This document shows, one piece after another, positions 14,290 to 22,645 of a DNA stretch of 39,189 bases. The notes below the pieces were generated by a model. The model was not told the DNA's origin and ran no database searches. It saw only the letters and a program-made list of their open reading frames with translations. Made by a program: the position numbers and the translations under genes. Within the stretch, counting starts at the first letter, position 1; every line of letters starts with the position of its first letter. Origin of the DNA: Oscillospiraceae bacterium (GTDB lineage: Bacteria; Bacillota; Clostridia; Oscillospirales; Ruminococcaceae); NCBI GenBank assembly GCA_016281125.1, contig JAEEIA010000035.1, forward strand, positions 1 through 39,189, written 5' to 3'.

Positions 14290-16452
14290 ATGAAAATGCA
14301 GAAAAAGCTGACTGCGATCCTGTCAGCAATCACACTGGCGATGACCGCACTGCCGGGCAGCGGGCTCCGCGGACTGGCAGCGGACAGCAGTACCGTCAAA
14401 ATCATGCCGCTCGGTGATTCCATCACCTACGGTATGCAGGACGAAGGCGGTTACCGGAAATTCCTCTGGCGGATGCTGATAGACAAGGGCTACGACAACA
14501 TTGATTTTGTCGGCCCGGAAGGCAAGGACAGCGCCACATTCACCTACAAGGGTCAGCAGGTCACCTACGATGACAACCATGCCGGTTACAGCGGCTATAC
14601 GATCACAAATCTGCCCGGCGGGTGGATGGGACAGCTCAACGGCATTCTGGAAACGATGCAGGGCGGCGATTATATCACGAAATATGCGCCGGATATCATC
14701 CTGCTCCAGATCGGCACCAATGATATCAACAACGGCCATCTAGACGGCTCCGAGGAGCGCCTTCATCAGCTGCTTGATTATCTTCGGGAAAAGATGCCCG
14801 CAAGCGGCACGATCTTCCTGACGACGATTCCCGACCTCGGTAATATGATGTGGGGCGGAAGTTCCTCGGATACAAACAAGAATATCGCTTTGTATAATGA
14901 ACTGATCAAGAAGGTCGCGGAGGATTACAAGGACCAGCATGTGTTTTACGCTGACATTCACAGCGTCATCGACGCCTCGAAGGATCTGTCTGACGGCGTG
15001 CATCCGAATGCGGGAGGCTACGAAAAAATGGCTGCATACTGGACGGAACAGCTCGACACGTTCTTCAAAAACGGCGGGCAGTCCAATCCGGGACAGACAA
15101 CCGACCCCGGTCACGGAAGCGATCCGCAGCAGCAAGGCGAATTCATCCTCGGCGACGTCAATGCGGACGGCAAAGTGAATGCGTCTGACCTTGCTCTGCT
15201 CAAAAAGGGCGTAATCGGAAAGAATACGGACAAGGATTTCATCAAGCGGGCAGACGTCAACGAAAGCGGCGTCGTCAATCAGCTTGACGCGGATATGCTC
15301 CGCAGTTTCCTGACCTGTCAGAAGAACGCATTTGAAAAGGGCGCTTCGGAGATCACCGAGCCGCCGAAGGAAAACAAGTGGGACAAGTACGAGGAAACCG
15401 CCGATGCGCGTTATCTCCAGTTCTACAAGGATTCGATTTACAGCATGGGCAATACCTACCGGCTTGTGAAGAAGCTGGAGGCTGCCGAAAACGGCGAAAA
15501 GCTGACGATGGCATATCTCGGCGGCTCGATCACCGAAATGGGCAAATACACCACACCGTTCTCCTCGTATGTGAAATCCACCTTTGCAAAGGGCGGCTTT
15601 ACGGAGGTCAACGCAGGTCTTTCCGGCACTTCGTCCGTCGTCGGACTGGTGCGCAGCGAGCCGAACGTCATCTCCAAGAATCCGGACATTGTCTTTGTGG
15701 AGTTCTCGGTCAACGACCACGAGGATATCATGTACAAGAAATGCTTTGAAAGCGTCATCAAGCGTTTCCTCGATCTGCCGAATGAGCCCGCGGTCATCAT
15801 TCTGATTCACCGTGCAAAGAGCGGCTTTTCCAGTCAGAAGCAGATGGTGCCGGTCGGCGAGAATTTTGATATTCCGATTATTAGCATGGACAATGCACTG
15901 ACCAAGGCATTCCAGAGTGGTCTGCTCTCGCAGGGTGACTATTTCTCTGACGACTACCACCCGCATGACAAGGGCGGCAAGCTCGTTTCTGACTGCCTGA
16001 GCTACTTCTTCCGACAGGCCATGCGCACGGAGAACCGTGCAGACTCGTACACGGTTCCGTCAAAGACGGTCTACGGGACAGAATACGAAAACTGCAAGTA
16101 CGTGAACCCGAAGGATCTGGGCGGCTTTAACGCAGGCTCCTGGACGGCGGGCGGCGGCTATAACGGCGGACAGGTTCTGCCGTATTCCTACACACTGAAC
16201 GGAGGCAGCCCGATGAAGTTCAAGACCACGGGCAAGGGTCTGATTATCGTGTTCAAGGCGAACAGCTCCGGCATGGGCAGCATTGACGTGACGGTCAACG
16301 GCAAGACAACCAAGGTCAACGGCAACAAGCAGTATTGCTGGGGCGGTCCGGATGCGGAACTCGGCTATTATCAGGATACGGCCGGTGATCTGGATGTTTC
16401 AATCACAGGAAGCGGTCAGTTCACTATCTGGGGCATCGGTCTGATTGAGTAA
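14290..16452 (+). CDS. secreted double-SGNH esterase with an internal dockerin (CE3-like)
   Basis: The 720-residue protein has a signal peptide (residues 1 to about 30). The first SGNH domain (about 36-262) resembles acetyl-xylan esterases of family CE3: IMPLGDSITYG with Ser44, NHAGYSGYTI, IGTND with Asn144, and DGVHPN with Asp235 and His238. A type I dockerin follows at 286-345, with two calcium loops (DVNADGKVNASD and DVNESGVVNQLD). The second SGNH domain (about 370-580) has GGSITE (Ser413), FSVNDHE (Asn475) and DDYHPHD (Asp554, His557). Residues about 590-720 form a beta-rich tail, perhaps carbohydrate-binding. It should dock onto a scaffoldin and strip acetyl groups from hemicellulose. 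A dockerin between two catalytic domains is uncommon. AGGAGG lies 9 bases before the ATG, and a structured RNA leader precedes it. Confidence 0.9.
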   Translation: MKMQKKLTAILSAITLAMTALPGSGLRGLAADSSTVKIMPLGDSITYGMQDEGGYRKFLWRMLIDKGYDNIDFVGPEGKDSATFTYKGQQVTYDDNHAGYSGYTITNLPGGWMGQLNGILETMQGGDYITKYAPDIILLQIGTNDINNGHLDGSEERLHQLLDYLREKMPASGTIFLTTIPDLGNMMWGGSSSDTNKNIALYNELIKKVAEDYKDQHVFYADIHSVIDASKDLSDGVHPNAGGYEKMAAYWTEQLDTFFKNGGQSNPGQTTDPGHGSDPQQQGEFILGDVNADGKVNASDLALLKKGVIGKNTDKDFIKRADVNESGVVNQLDADMLRSFLTCQKNAFEKGASEITEPPKENKWDKYEETADARYLQFYKDSIYSMGNTYRLVKKLEAAENGEKLTMAYLGGSITEMGKYTTPFSSYVKSTFAKGGFTEVNAGLSGTSSVVGLVRSEPNVISKNPDIVFVEFSVNDHEDIMYKKCFESVIKRFLDLPNEPAVIILIHRAKSGFSSQKQMVPVGENFDIPIISMDNALTKAFQSGLLSQGDYFSDDYHPHDKGGKLVSDCLSYFFRQAMRTENRADSYTVPSKTVYGTEYENCKYVNPKDLGGFNAGSWTAGGGYNGGQVLPYSYTLNGGSPMKFKTTGKGLIIVFKANSSGMGSIDVTVNGKTTKVNGNKQYCWGGPDAELGYYQDTAGDLDVSITGSGQFTIWGIGLIE

Positions 16453-16465
16453 TTTCTTTCCATAT

Positions 16466-16502
16466 CAAAAAGCGCCGGCTGAACCCAGCCGGCGCTTCTC
16501 AG
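16466..16502. terminator. two-way terminator between convergent genes
   Basis: AAGCGCCGGCTG and CAGCCGGCGCTT pair perfectly around AACC. A-rich and T/C-rich flanks let it serve the esterase and the acyl-CoA synthetase gene. Confidence 0.85.
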
Positions 16503-16544
16503 TATCATATGTATTCTGATTGCTGATCCGTGAATAGAAACATC

Positions 16545-18221
16545 TCACTTCGCAGCATTTTCCTCGTCAGTGTGACGGATCTGCGCACGCTTGATCTTGC
16601 CGCCGAGCGTTTTCGGCAGCTCATCGACATACTCAATCACACGCGGATACTTATACGGCGCGGTTTCCTTCTTTACGTGGTTCTGGAGCTCTTTTGTCAG
16701 CTCCGGAGAAGGTGTATAGCCCTTTGCCAGTACGACAGTCGCTTTGACAACCTGTCCGCGGATCGGATCCGGCGCACCGGTAATCGCGGATTCCACAACC
16801 GCCGGATGCGTCAGCAGCGCGCTCTCGACCTCAAACGGTCCGATGCGGTAGCCTGAACATTTGATCACATCGTCGTTTCTGCCGACGAACCAGTAATAGC
16901 CCTTGGAATCACGCCATGCAACGTCGCCGGTATCATAATTCTGACCGCCGAGTACCGCCTTGGTCAGCTCGGGATTTTTATAGTATCCGCAGAACAAACC
17001 GGTCGGATGGTTCTTGTCGATGCCGCAGGCCATAATGCTGCCCTCTTCGCCGTCCTCGCATTCGGTGCCGTCCGGACGGAGCAGGTGGATATTATAGAGC
17101 GGCGACGGCTTTCCGGTGGAGCCCGGCTTCGGATCAATCCACGGGAAGTTCGCAATCAGCACCGTACCCTCGGTCTGTCCGAAGCCCTCGCGCATTTTCT
17201 TGCCGGTCAGCTCGTAAATGCGGTTAAAGACCTCCGGATTCAGCGGCTCGCCTGCGTTGCAGAAGTTTTGGATCGAAGAAAGGTCAAACTGCGTCATGTC
17301 CTCCTGGAGCATGAAGCGGTACATCGTCGGCGGTGCGCAGAAGGTCGTCAGCTGATATTTGCTGATGACGGACAGCATGTCCTTGGCATCGAATCTGCCG
17401 GTGAAGTCATAAACAAACTGAATCGCGCCGCAAATCCACTGGCCGTAGATCTTGCCCCAGCCGAACTTTGCCCAGCCGGAATCCGAAATGGACATATGCA
17501 GCTTGTTCTCCTGCACCTGATGCCAGTATTTTGCGGTGACGATGTGGCCGAGCGGATGCGCGAAATTATGACATACCATCTTCGGCATACCGGTGGAACC
17601 GGACGTGAAGTAGATCAGCATCGTATCAGTCGCTTTGGTTGCTTCGTCGCCGGTCGGACGCTCAAAGGTATCGGGATATTTCGCAATCTCGTCCTCAAAG
17701 AAGTCCCAGCCTTCACGCGGCTCTGCAACAGCGATCAGCTTGCGCAGCGTCTTGATCTGCGGTGCGGCGCCGTCGATCTGTCCGCGGATATACTCGTCAT
17801 CGCAGGCGATAATCGCAGAAATCTCCGCCATGTTGCCGCGGTAGGCAATATCATGTGTCGTAAACAGCAGGTTGCCCGGAATCAGGATGACACCGAGCTT
17901 ATGAAGCGCGGTCGCAATGACCCAGTATTCCCAGCGGCGCCGGAGAATCAGCAGGACAACATCGCCCTTTTTGAGCCCGAGGCTGCGGAAATAATGACAG
18001 GTCTGATTCGAGAGCTTGGAAATGTCGGTAAACGTAAAGGTACGCTCCTGCTTCTCGTGGCTGAGCCAGACGAGCGCTTTCTTTTCCGGTTCCTGCTTCG
18101 CCCATTCATCGACAATGTCCCAGCCGAAGTTGAAGTCCTCCGGCACGTTGACGCGGTAATTCTGGATGAAATCCTCATAGGAATCAAAGTCGATCCTGGG
18201 CAGATAACGGTCTAACAGCAT
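16545..18221 (-). CDS. AMP-forming acyl-CoA synthetase
   Basis: The 558-residue cytosolic enzyme is of the ANL adenylating family, joining a carboxylic acid to CoA through an acyl-AMP. The AMP loop YFTSGSTGMPK lies near 213-223, GFGQTEGT near 350-357, YDTGDVAWRDSKG near 438-450 and the C-terminal lysine motif TLGGKIKRAQIR near 535-546. The layout resembles medium-chain or aromatic acyl-CoA ligases (about 550 residues), but the substrate cannot be read. The ribosome site AAAGGAG is 11 bases before ATG 18221. It lies 67 bases downstream of an XRE-cupin regulator on the same strand, a pairing seen in many anaerobes, so that regulator probably controls it in response to an acyl compound. Confidence 0.92.
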   Translation of the reverse strand: MLLDRYLPRIDFDSYEDFIQNYRVNVPEDFNFGWDIVDEWAKQEPEKKALVWLSHEKQERTFTFTDISKLSNQTCHYFRSLGLKKGDVVLLILRRRWEYWVIATALHKLGVILIPGNLLFTTHDIAYRGNMAEISAIIACDDEYIRGQIDGAAPQIKTLRKLIAVAEPREGWDFFEDEIAKYPDTFERPTGDEATKATDTMLIYFTSGSTGMPKMVCHNFAHPLGHIVTAKYWHQVQENKLHMSISDSGWAKFGWGKIYGQWICGAIQFVYDFTGRFDAKDMLSVISKYQLTTFCAPPTMYRFMLQEDMTQFDLSSIQNFCNAGEPLNPEVFNRIYELTGKKMREGFGQTEGTVLIANFPWIDPKPGSTGKPSPLYNIHLLRPDGTECEDGEEGSIMACGIDKNHPTGLFCGYYKNPELTKAVLGGQNYDTGDVAWRDSKGYYWFVGRNDDVIKCSGYRIGPFEVESALLTHPAVVESAITGAPDPIRGQVVKATVVLAKGYTPSPELTKELQNHVKKETAPYKYPRVIEYVDELPKTLGGKIKRAQIRHTDEENAAK

Positions 18222-18288
18222 GATTGATCAGTTCTCCTTTATTATCATGTGTATCGCTGCTGCACCATACACAGTTTATTCTGATTGA

Positions 18289-18834
18289 TTACTCAGCGAT
18301 CATGGTCAGGAAACGCGCCTTGGTATCGCCGTGGCAGCGCTGACCGTGCTTATAGGTCGGATTGAAGTAGATCGAATCACCCTCATTCAGGATGATCTCC
18401 TGATCCTCAAACACAACCGCAATGCTCCCCTTCAGCACAAGGTTGAACTCCTGACCGGAGTGGGATACGAGCTTTGCGGGTTCATCGGACGGCTCCAGCG
18501 TGACAAGCAGCGGCTGCATGACCTTGTCCGCATAGCGGAATGCAAGATCCTTGAACCGGTACCCCGGGAAGCGGCTGATGCTTTTGCCGTGGCCGCGGCG
18601 CACGACCTGATAAGTGTCGATGCGGCTCGGCTCGCCGGTAACAAGCTCATTGAAATCGACCTTGAACTTGTTGGCAATCTCATAGATCACACTGATCGGA
18701 AAATCGCCGTTCTGCTCATAGCCGGCATACTGCTCCGCCGTCAGGCCGAGCTCCTCTGCAAGCTGTTCCTGCGTATAGTCGCATACCTCACGCAGTTCAC
18801 GGATGCGTGCAGCGATCTCACTGATGGTTTCCAT
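18289..18834 (-). CDS. XRE-family regulator with C-terminal cupin domain
   Basis: The 181-residue protein joins an N-terminal helix-turn-helix (about 8-65, with YTQEQLAEELGLTAEQYAGYEQ) to a C-terminal cupin barrel (about 105-181, with SHSGQEFNLVLKG, LNEGDSIYFNP and the final YKHGQRCHG). Such proteins bind DNA as dimers and sense small ligands or metal in the cupin. I chose ATG 18834 with GGAGG 8 bases upstream; the longer frame to 18981 runs through the promoter. The 14-base palindrome at 18979-18992, next to its -35 box, suggests self-control. The acyl-CoA synthetase follows in the same operon and is the likely target. Confidence 0.9.
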   Translation of the reverse strand: METISEIAARIRELREVCDYTQEQLAEELGLTAEQYAGYEQNGDFPISVIYEIANKFKVDFNELVTGEPSRIDTYQVVRRGHGKSISRFPGYRFKDLAFRYADKVMQPLLVTLEPSDEPAKLVSHSGQEFNLVLKGSIAVVFEDQEIILNEGDSIYFNPTYKHGQRCHGDTKARFLTMIAE

Positions 18835-18946
18835 ACTGTCAACCTCCGTTTTCTTCAATATCTCAAAAGAAGCGGCCTGCGCGGCGATACAGCTGTACGG
18901 CACGGCAGACGGCTCCGGTTTGTCCGATTTATGAATCGTACTTTTT

Positions 18947-18975
18947 ATTATATCTCTATTCTGCGTATTTGTCAA
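18947..18975 (-). promoter_or_regulatory. promoter of the XRE-cupin / acyl-CoA synthetase operon
   Basis: On the minus strand TTGACA (18970-18975) and TATAAT (18947-18952), both perfect, are 17 bases apart. Confidence 0.88.
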
Positions 18976-18978
18976 GTA

Positions 18979-18992
18979 CAAATCCGGATTTG
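18979..18992. promoter_or_regulatory. 14-base palindrome, candidate operator of the XRE-cupin regulator
   Basis: CAAATCCGGATTTG is a perfect palindrome 4 bases upstream of the -35 box. The half-like sequence TTTGTCCG occurs beside it (18990-18996) and again in the leader near 18919-18926. The spot suits control of the divergent or the own promoter. Confidence 0.5.
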
Positions 18993-19066
18993 TCCGGTAA
19001 ACAGAACAGCTTCCTGCATTTCATATAATTATATTGCATCCGCGGCGCACTATTTTATAGAATCTC

Positions 19067-19095
19067 TTGACCGCATCCGGAATTTGTGTTATAAT
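19067..19095 (+). promoter_or_regulatory. promoter of glmU
   Basis: TTGACC (19067-19072) and TATAAT (19090-19095) are 17 bases apart, giving a leader of about 52 bases. Confidence 0.85.
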
Positions 19096-19144
19096 AAAAC
19101 CGATGCGGAGATTCCGCAGGCTGAAAAAATACGGAAAGGACACA

Positions 19145-19156
19145 ATGATACTATGA
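19145..19156 (+). promoter_or_regulatory. three-codon leader frame overlapping the glmU start
   Basis: ATG ATA CTA TGA begins 5 bases after AAAGGA (19134-19139), a better distance than that to the glmU ATG (13 bases). Its stop overlaps the glmU start (tATGA), so ribosomes ending here could restart on glmU. Confidence 0.35.
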
Positions 19157-20550
19157 ATCAGGCTGTTATTCTCGCCGGAGGACAAGGCAAGCGCATGAAA
19201 GCGCCGATCCCGAAGCCGATGTTTCAGGTGCTCGGAGAACCGATGCTCGAATGGGTGCTCAGTGCATGCGAAAAGGGCGGTCTGGAGCGCATCTGCGTCG
19301 TGACCGGCTACGAATCAGAACAGATCTGCTCCTATCTCGGTGACCGCTGCGCAACTGCATATCAGGCAGAACGGCTCGGCACCGGACACGCCGTCATGCA
19401 GACGATCCCGTTCCTCAATGAAGGCGCAAACGGCAATACGCTTGTGCTCTGCGGCGATGCCCCGTTCATTGATGCTGCAACCATCAGCAAATCTCTGGAA
19501 CGCCATATCAAGGAAAACAACGCTGTCACGGTCATTACGGCTGAGGTCGCAGATCCGACCGGCTACGGCAGAATCCTGCGCACGGACAGCGGCATTGCCG
19601 GTATCGTTGAGGAAAAAGATGCGACGGACGAGCAGCGCGCAATCCGCGAGATCAACTCCGGCTGCTACTGGTTCCGCACCAGTGACCTGATCGGACTGCT
19701 CGGAAGAATCACAAACAACAACAAGCAGGGTGAATACTACCTGACCGATACGATTGCGATTGCACTGGAAAGCGGGCTCCGCGCGGGCGCATTCCGCTCC
19801 GACAATCCCGATGTCGTACTCGGTGCCAATGACAGAAAAGGTCTGCTCAGACTGAACGAAGCCGCCAGAATGCGAAAGCTCAACGATCTCATGGATGAGG
19901 GCATCGGCATCGTCTGCACGGACGGCATCATCATCGAGCGTCATGTGCAGATCGGCAAAGGCACAGAGATTCTCCCCAGCACAATCATCCGCGGCAATAC
20001 GGTCATCGGTGAAAACTGCAAAATCGGCCCGAATTGTGTGATTGAGAACACCGTGATCGGTGACAACGTCACGCTGAATACCGTTCAGGCCTACGATTCC
20101 ACGATCGACAGCGACGTCCGCATCGGACCGTATGTTCATATCCGGCCGAATTCGCATATCTGTACAAAAGCGAAGATCGGTGACTTTGTCGAGATCAAGA
20201 ACAGCGAAATCGGCGAAGGCACTATGATTGCACACCTTGCCTATCTCGGTGACAGCGACATCGGCAAGCATGTCAACATCGGCTGCGGCACCGTCACCGT
20301 CAATTTCGACGGTCTGAAAAAGTCCCGCTGCGAGATCGGCGATCACGCTTTCATCGGCTGCAACAATAATCTGATCGCGCCGGTATCTCTTGGCAAGGAC
20401 TGCTACACCGCTGCCGGTGCGACCATTACAACGGATGTCCCGGATTACGCGCTTGCCATCGACCGCGGCACGCTCCATATCAAGGAGGGCTATACGCTGC
20501 GGAAATTTGCAAAACGCCGTGACGAGAACAAGGACGAAACAAAGGAATAA
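19153..20550 (+). CDS. glmU: bifunctional GlmU: GlcN-1-P acetyltransferase / UDP-GlcNAc pyrophosphorylase
   Basis: GlmU makes UDP-N-acetylglucosamine, the precursor for peptidoglycan, in two steps in the cytosol. The 465-residue protein has the normal two-domain build. The N-terminal uridylyltransferase (1 to about 230) has AILAGGQGKRMK, LCGDAPF and DPTGYGRI. The C-terminal left-handed beta-helix acetyltransferase (about 255-460) shows hexapeptide repeats such as IGENCKIGPNCVI and the end motif GAGATIT-like AAGATITTDVPDYALAIDRG. The start is ATG 19153; a long in-frame opening upstream is unrelated to the family. Promoter at 19067-19095 and terminator at 20560-20595 frame it as a single gene. 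The first loop reads IPKPMFQVLG where many homologues read LPKVLH; the catalytic Arg and Lys are kept. Confidence 0.96.
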   Translation: MNQAVILAGGQGKRMKAPIPKPMFQVLGEPMLEWVLSACEKGGLERICVVTGYESEQICSYLGDRCATAYQAERLGTGHAVMQTIPFLNEGANGNTLVLCGDAPFIDAATISKSLERHIKENNAVTVITAEVADPTGYGRILRTDSGIAGIVEEKDATDEQRAIREINSGCYWFRTSDLIGLLGRITNNNKQGEYYLTDTIAIALESGLRAGAFRSDNPDVVLGANDRKGLLRLNEAARMRKLNDLMDEGIGIVCTDGIIIERHVQIGKGTEILPSTIIRGNTVIGENCKIGPNCVIENTVIGDNVTLNTVQAYDSTIDSDVRIGPYVHIRPNSHICTKAKIGDFVEIKNSEIGEGTMIAHLAYLGDSDIGKHVNIGCGTVTVNFDGLKKSRCEIGDHAFIGCNNNLIAPVSLGKDCYTAAGATITTDVPDYALAIDRGTLHIKEGYTLRKFAKRRDENKDETKE

Positions 20551-20559
20551 TATCGAGGG

Positions 20560-20595
20560 CGCAGCATCCGTGCTTTCCGGATGCTGCGTTTTTTT
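20560..20595 (+). terminator. terminator of glmU
   Basis: CGCAGCATCCG and CGGATGCTGCG pair perfectly around TGCTTTC and are followed by TTTTTTT. Confidence 0.9.
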
Positions 20596-20607
20596 GTAGA
20601 AGCATCC

Positions 20608-20636
20608 TTGACATTTTTGCGGAGTTGTGCTATAAT
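20608..20636 (+). promoter_or_regulatory. promoter of tRNA-Leu
   Basis: TTGACA (20608-20613) and TATAAT (20631-20636), both perfect, are 17 bases apart, ending 9 bases before the tRNA. Confidence 0.9.
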
Positions 20637-20645
20637 GTTGCATAT

Positions 20646-20729
20646 GCTGCTGTGGCGAAATCGGCAGACGCAAGAGACTTAAAATCTCTCGGTGGATACA
20701 CCGTACCGGTTCAAGTCCGGTCAGCAGCA
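20646..20729 (+). tRNA. tRNA-Leu (anticodon TAA)
   Basis: The 84-base sequence has acceptor arms GCTGCTG and CAGCAGC plus A, and anticodon arm GAGACTTAAAATCTC with TAA. The long variable arm CGGTGGATACACCG is typical of class II tRNAs, and the T-arm is CCGGTTCAAGTCCGG. The CCA is not encoded. Confidence 0.97.
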
Positions 20730-20756
20730 TCCGCGGGTGTCCCGCGCATGCATCAG

Positions 20757-20788
20757 AACTCCCATGCAGCATTGCATGGGAGTTTTTG
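20757..20788 (+). terminator. terminator of tRNA-Leu
   Basis: AACTCCCATGCA and TGCATGGGAGTT form 12 perfect pairs around GCAT, followed by TTT. Confidence 0.85.
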
Positions 20789-20870
20789 CATGATGTCCGC
20801 AAATGACATATAAGATTTCACACAGCGTGCTTTTTTCACGGATTTCAGCAGAAGAATTTTCTGATTTCTA

Positions 20871-20899
20871 TTGCAATTTCCGGATATTTCTGCTATAAT
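20871..20899 (+). promoter_or_regulatory. promoter of the 20965 gene
   Basis: TTGCAA (20871-20876) and TATAAT (20894-20899) are 17 bases apart. Confidence 0.75.
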
Positions 20900-20964
20900 A
20901 GTATCATGCGGCTGTATATCCTGCCGCACCTGATGATTCTTTGAAGAAAAAGGAGAACAATACA

Positions 20965-21930
20965 ATGGATGATCCGAAGAGCTTAGAAGCACAGCTGCTT
21001 GGTGATATGACATATTCCGATCCGCGCAGACAGAATGTTCAGCCGCAGTACCAGGAACTGTCGGACGAGCAGATTGCGATTTTGCAGCAGCAGCGCGCGG
21101 CAGCAGGTCAGCCGCCGTATACAGAAGAAGAAATCGCCGATCTGAAAGCAGAGTTCATCAACCGTCAGCGCATTCAGGCACAGGAGGCTGCAATCGCAGC
21201 ACAGGCCGCTGCTCAGCAGCAGGCGGCAGCTGCACTGCTCTCTGAACCGGAAACCTATCAGCAGCAGGAAAAGAAGCCGGTGCATGAAGCACTCCCGCAG
21301 GTCGATGCAAGTGCGCTGCTTGAGGAGCCTGCCCCGGAAGCACCCCGCTCTGCTGCCTTCAATCAGGAGGATCTTGAGGCCGCAAAGCGCGCCGCCGCAA
21401 AACGTGCAAGCGACAGCCTGAAGGATATTCCCGAGCGCACCGCTGAAGAGCAGAAGCGTGCCCGTGAGGATATGGCGCTGCTCCGCCTCCAGCAGCAGGA
21501 AGCACTTGCAGAAAAAGGCTTCGGTGTTTCCATCGCCATGACCGTGATCGGTGCGCTCTCCGGCGTCTGTACGTTCCTGTATTCAACGGGCGCATACAGC
21601 GACGCCAGCATGAAGAACGGCGCATTCGGATTCTTTGACAAGATCTACATGCTGCTCGGCGTTCTGCTGTTTATCCTCTCCTTCACAATCGTGACGCGTG
21701 TCAAGAAAATCAAAGGTCTGACTTCGGGTATTTTTATCCTGACATCCATCCTGCTGTTCATTCCCGGCATCGTTCAGCTGATTTCCGTTAAGGCCGGTGC
21801 CGAGGGCGGCGTCAGGTCGATTATCTTCTACATTCTCGCAATCATCGGATGTCTGACCGTCACATTTACGCTTTCTACCAGCGATAAGCTGAACGCATAC
21901 TACAAAAAGAGCGACATCATCTATGACTGA
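20965..21930 (+). CDS. Gln/Ala-rich protein with a four-span membrane domain
   Basis: I do not recognise the family. The 321-residue product has a cytoplasmic first half of about 180 residues that is Gln-, Ala- and Glu-rich, with likely coiled-coil stretches (for example 45-80 and 140-175). Four hydrophobic spans follow at about 189-212, 223-243, 250-273 and 286-305. No signal peptide is present. The start is ATG 20965, 9 bases after AAAGGAG; a TTG 24 bases upstream would overlap that site. It has its own promoter, and its stop overlaps the trmO start by 8 bases, so it heads the operon with trmO, the DtxR-like regulator, mreC and mreD. The company of mre genes hints at an envelope or division role, but this is only inference. 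Confidence 0.8.
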   Translation: MDDPKSLEAQLLGDMTYSDPRRQNVQPQYQELSDEQIAILQQQRAAAGQPPYTEEEIADLKAEFINRQRIQAQEAAIAAQAAAQQQAAAALLSEPETYQQQEKKPVHEALPQVDASALLEEPAPEAPRSAAFNQEDLEAAKRAAAKRASDSLKDIPERTAEEQKRAREDMALLRLQQQEALAEKGFGVSIAMTVIGALSGVCTFLYSTGAYSDASMKNGAFGFFDKIYMLLGVLLFILSFTIVTRVKKIKGLTSGIFILTSILLFIPGIVQLISVKAGAEGGVRSIIFYILAIIGCLTVTFTLSTSDKLNAYYKKSDIIYD

Positions 21931-22639
21931 TGACGGCATTCTGCGGATCGAACCGGTCGCTTATATCCGGACAGATTTTACGGACAAATTCGGACTGCCG
22001 CGGCAAAGCGGACTGATTCCGGCGCTGAAAGGAGAAATTGTGTTTCAGCCTGCGTACAGTCAGCCGGACGCCGTCCGCGGATTGGATGCGTTCTCACATA
22101 TCTGGCTGATCTGGGGCTTTCATGCCGCGGAAAAGCTGCCCGGAAAAGGCTGGTCTGCAACGGTTCGCCCGCCGCGGCTCGGCGGAAATACGCGTGTCGG
22201 CGTATTCGCATCACGCGCACCGTTCCGGCCGAACGGCCTCGGCATGTCCTGCGTCAGGCTGGAATCCGTGCTTGCGGATACACAGCCGGTGCGGCTGATT
22301 GTATCCGGCATTGATCTGCTTGACGGCACACCGATCTACGACATTAAACCGTATATCCCCGTTGCGGACTGCAAGCCGGAGGCCTCAGAGGGCTACACGG
22401 AACAGACACGGCAGTACGGGATACGCGTAGTATTCCCTGCTGAACTGCTTGCGCAGCTCCCCGCCGATAAGCAGGATGCTGCCATTGCCGTGCTGGAGCA
22501 GGATCCGCGCCCGGGCTACGCAGACGACCCTGCACGCATCTACGGCGTCAGCTTCGCCGGATACGATATCCGGTTCCGCGCCGCAGACGGTGTGCTGACA
22601 GTCTGTGCGGTCTGTGAAGCAAATCATAAAGGAGTATAA
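21923..22639 (+). CDS. trmO: tRNA m6t6A37 methyltransferase TrmO (TsaA-like)
   Basis: TrmO uses S-adenosylmethionine to methylate the N6 of threonylcarbamoyl-adenosine 37 in tRNA-Thr. The 238-residue protein shows the TsaA/VirR-like beta-barrel from about residue 8 to 150, with AYIRTDFTDKFGLPRQSGL, LDAFSHIWLIWGFH, VGVFASRAPFRPNGLGMSCV and the late GIDLLDGTPIYDIKPYIPVAD. A C-terminal part of about 80 residues, as in E. coli TrmO, ends the protein. The start overlaps the preceding stop (ATGACTGA), which suggests translational coupling. The ribosome site of the next gene (AAAGGAG) overlaps its end. Confidence 0.9.
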   Translation: MTDDGILRIEPVAYIRTDFTDKFGLPRQSGLIPALKGEIVFQPAYSQPDAVRGLDAFSHIWLIWGFHAAEKLPGKGWSATVRPPRLGGNTRVGVFASRAPFRPNGLGMSCVRLESVLADTQPVRLIVSGIDLLDGTPIYDIKPYIPVADCKPEASEGYTEQTRQYGIRVVFPAELLAQLPADKQDAAIAVLEQDPRPGYADDPARIYGVSFAGYDIRFRAADGVLTVCAVCEANHKGV

Positions 22640-22645
22640 GACGAA

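Noticed and set aside
18331-19152. N-terminal extension of glmU by 274 codons
   Set aside because: It would cover the divergent regulator gene and the glmU promoter; the family starts at MNQAVILAGG.
19315-20802. A 495-codon minus-strand frame across glmU
   Set aside because: It is the shadow of glmU codons and also covers tRNA-Leu; its make-up is typical of antisense frames in G+C-rich genes.
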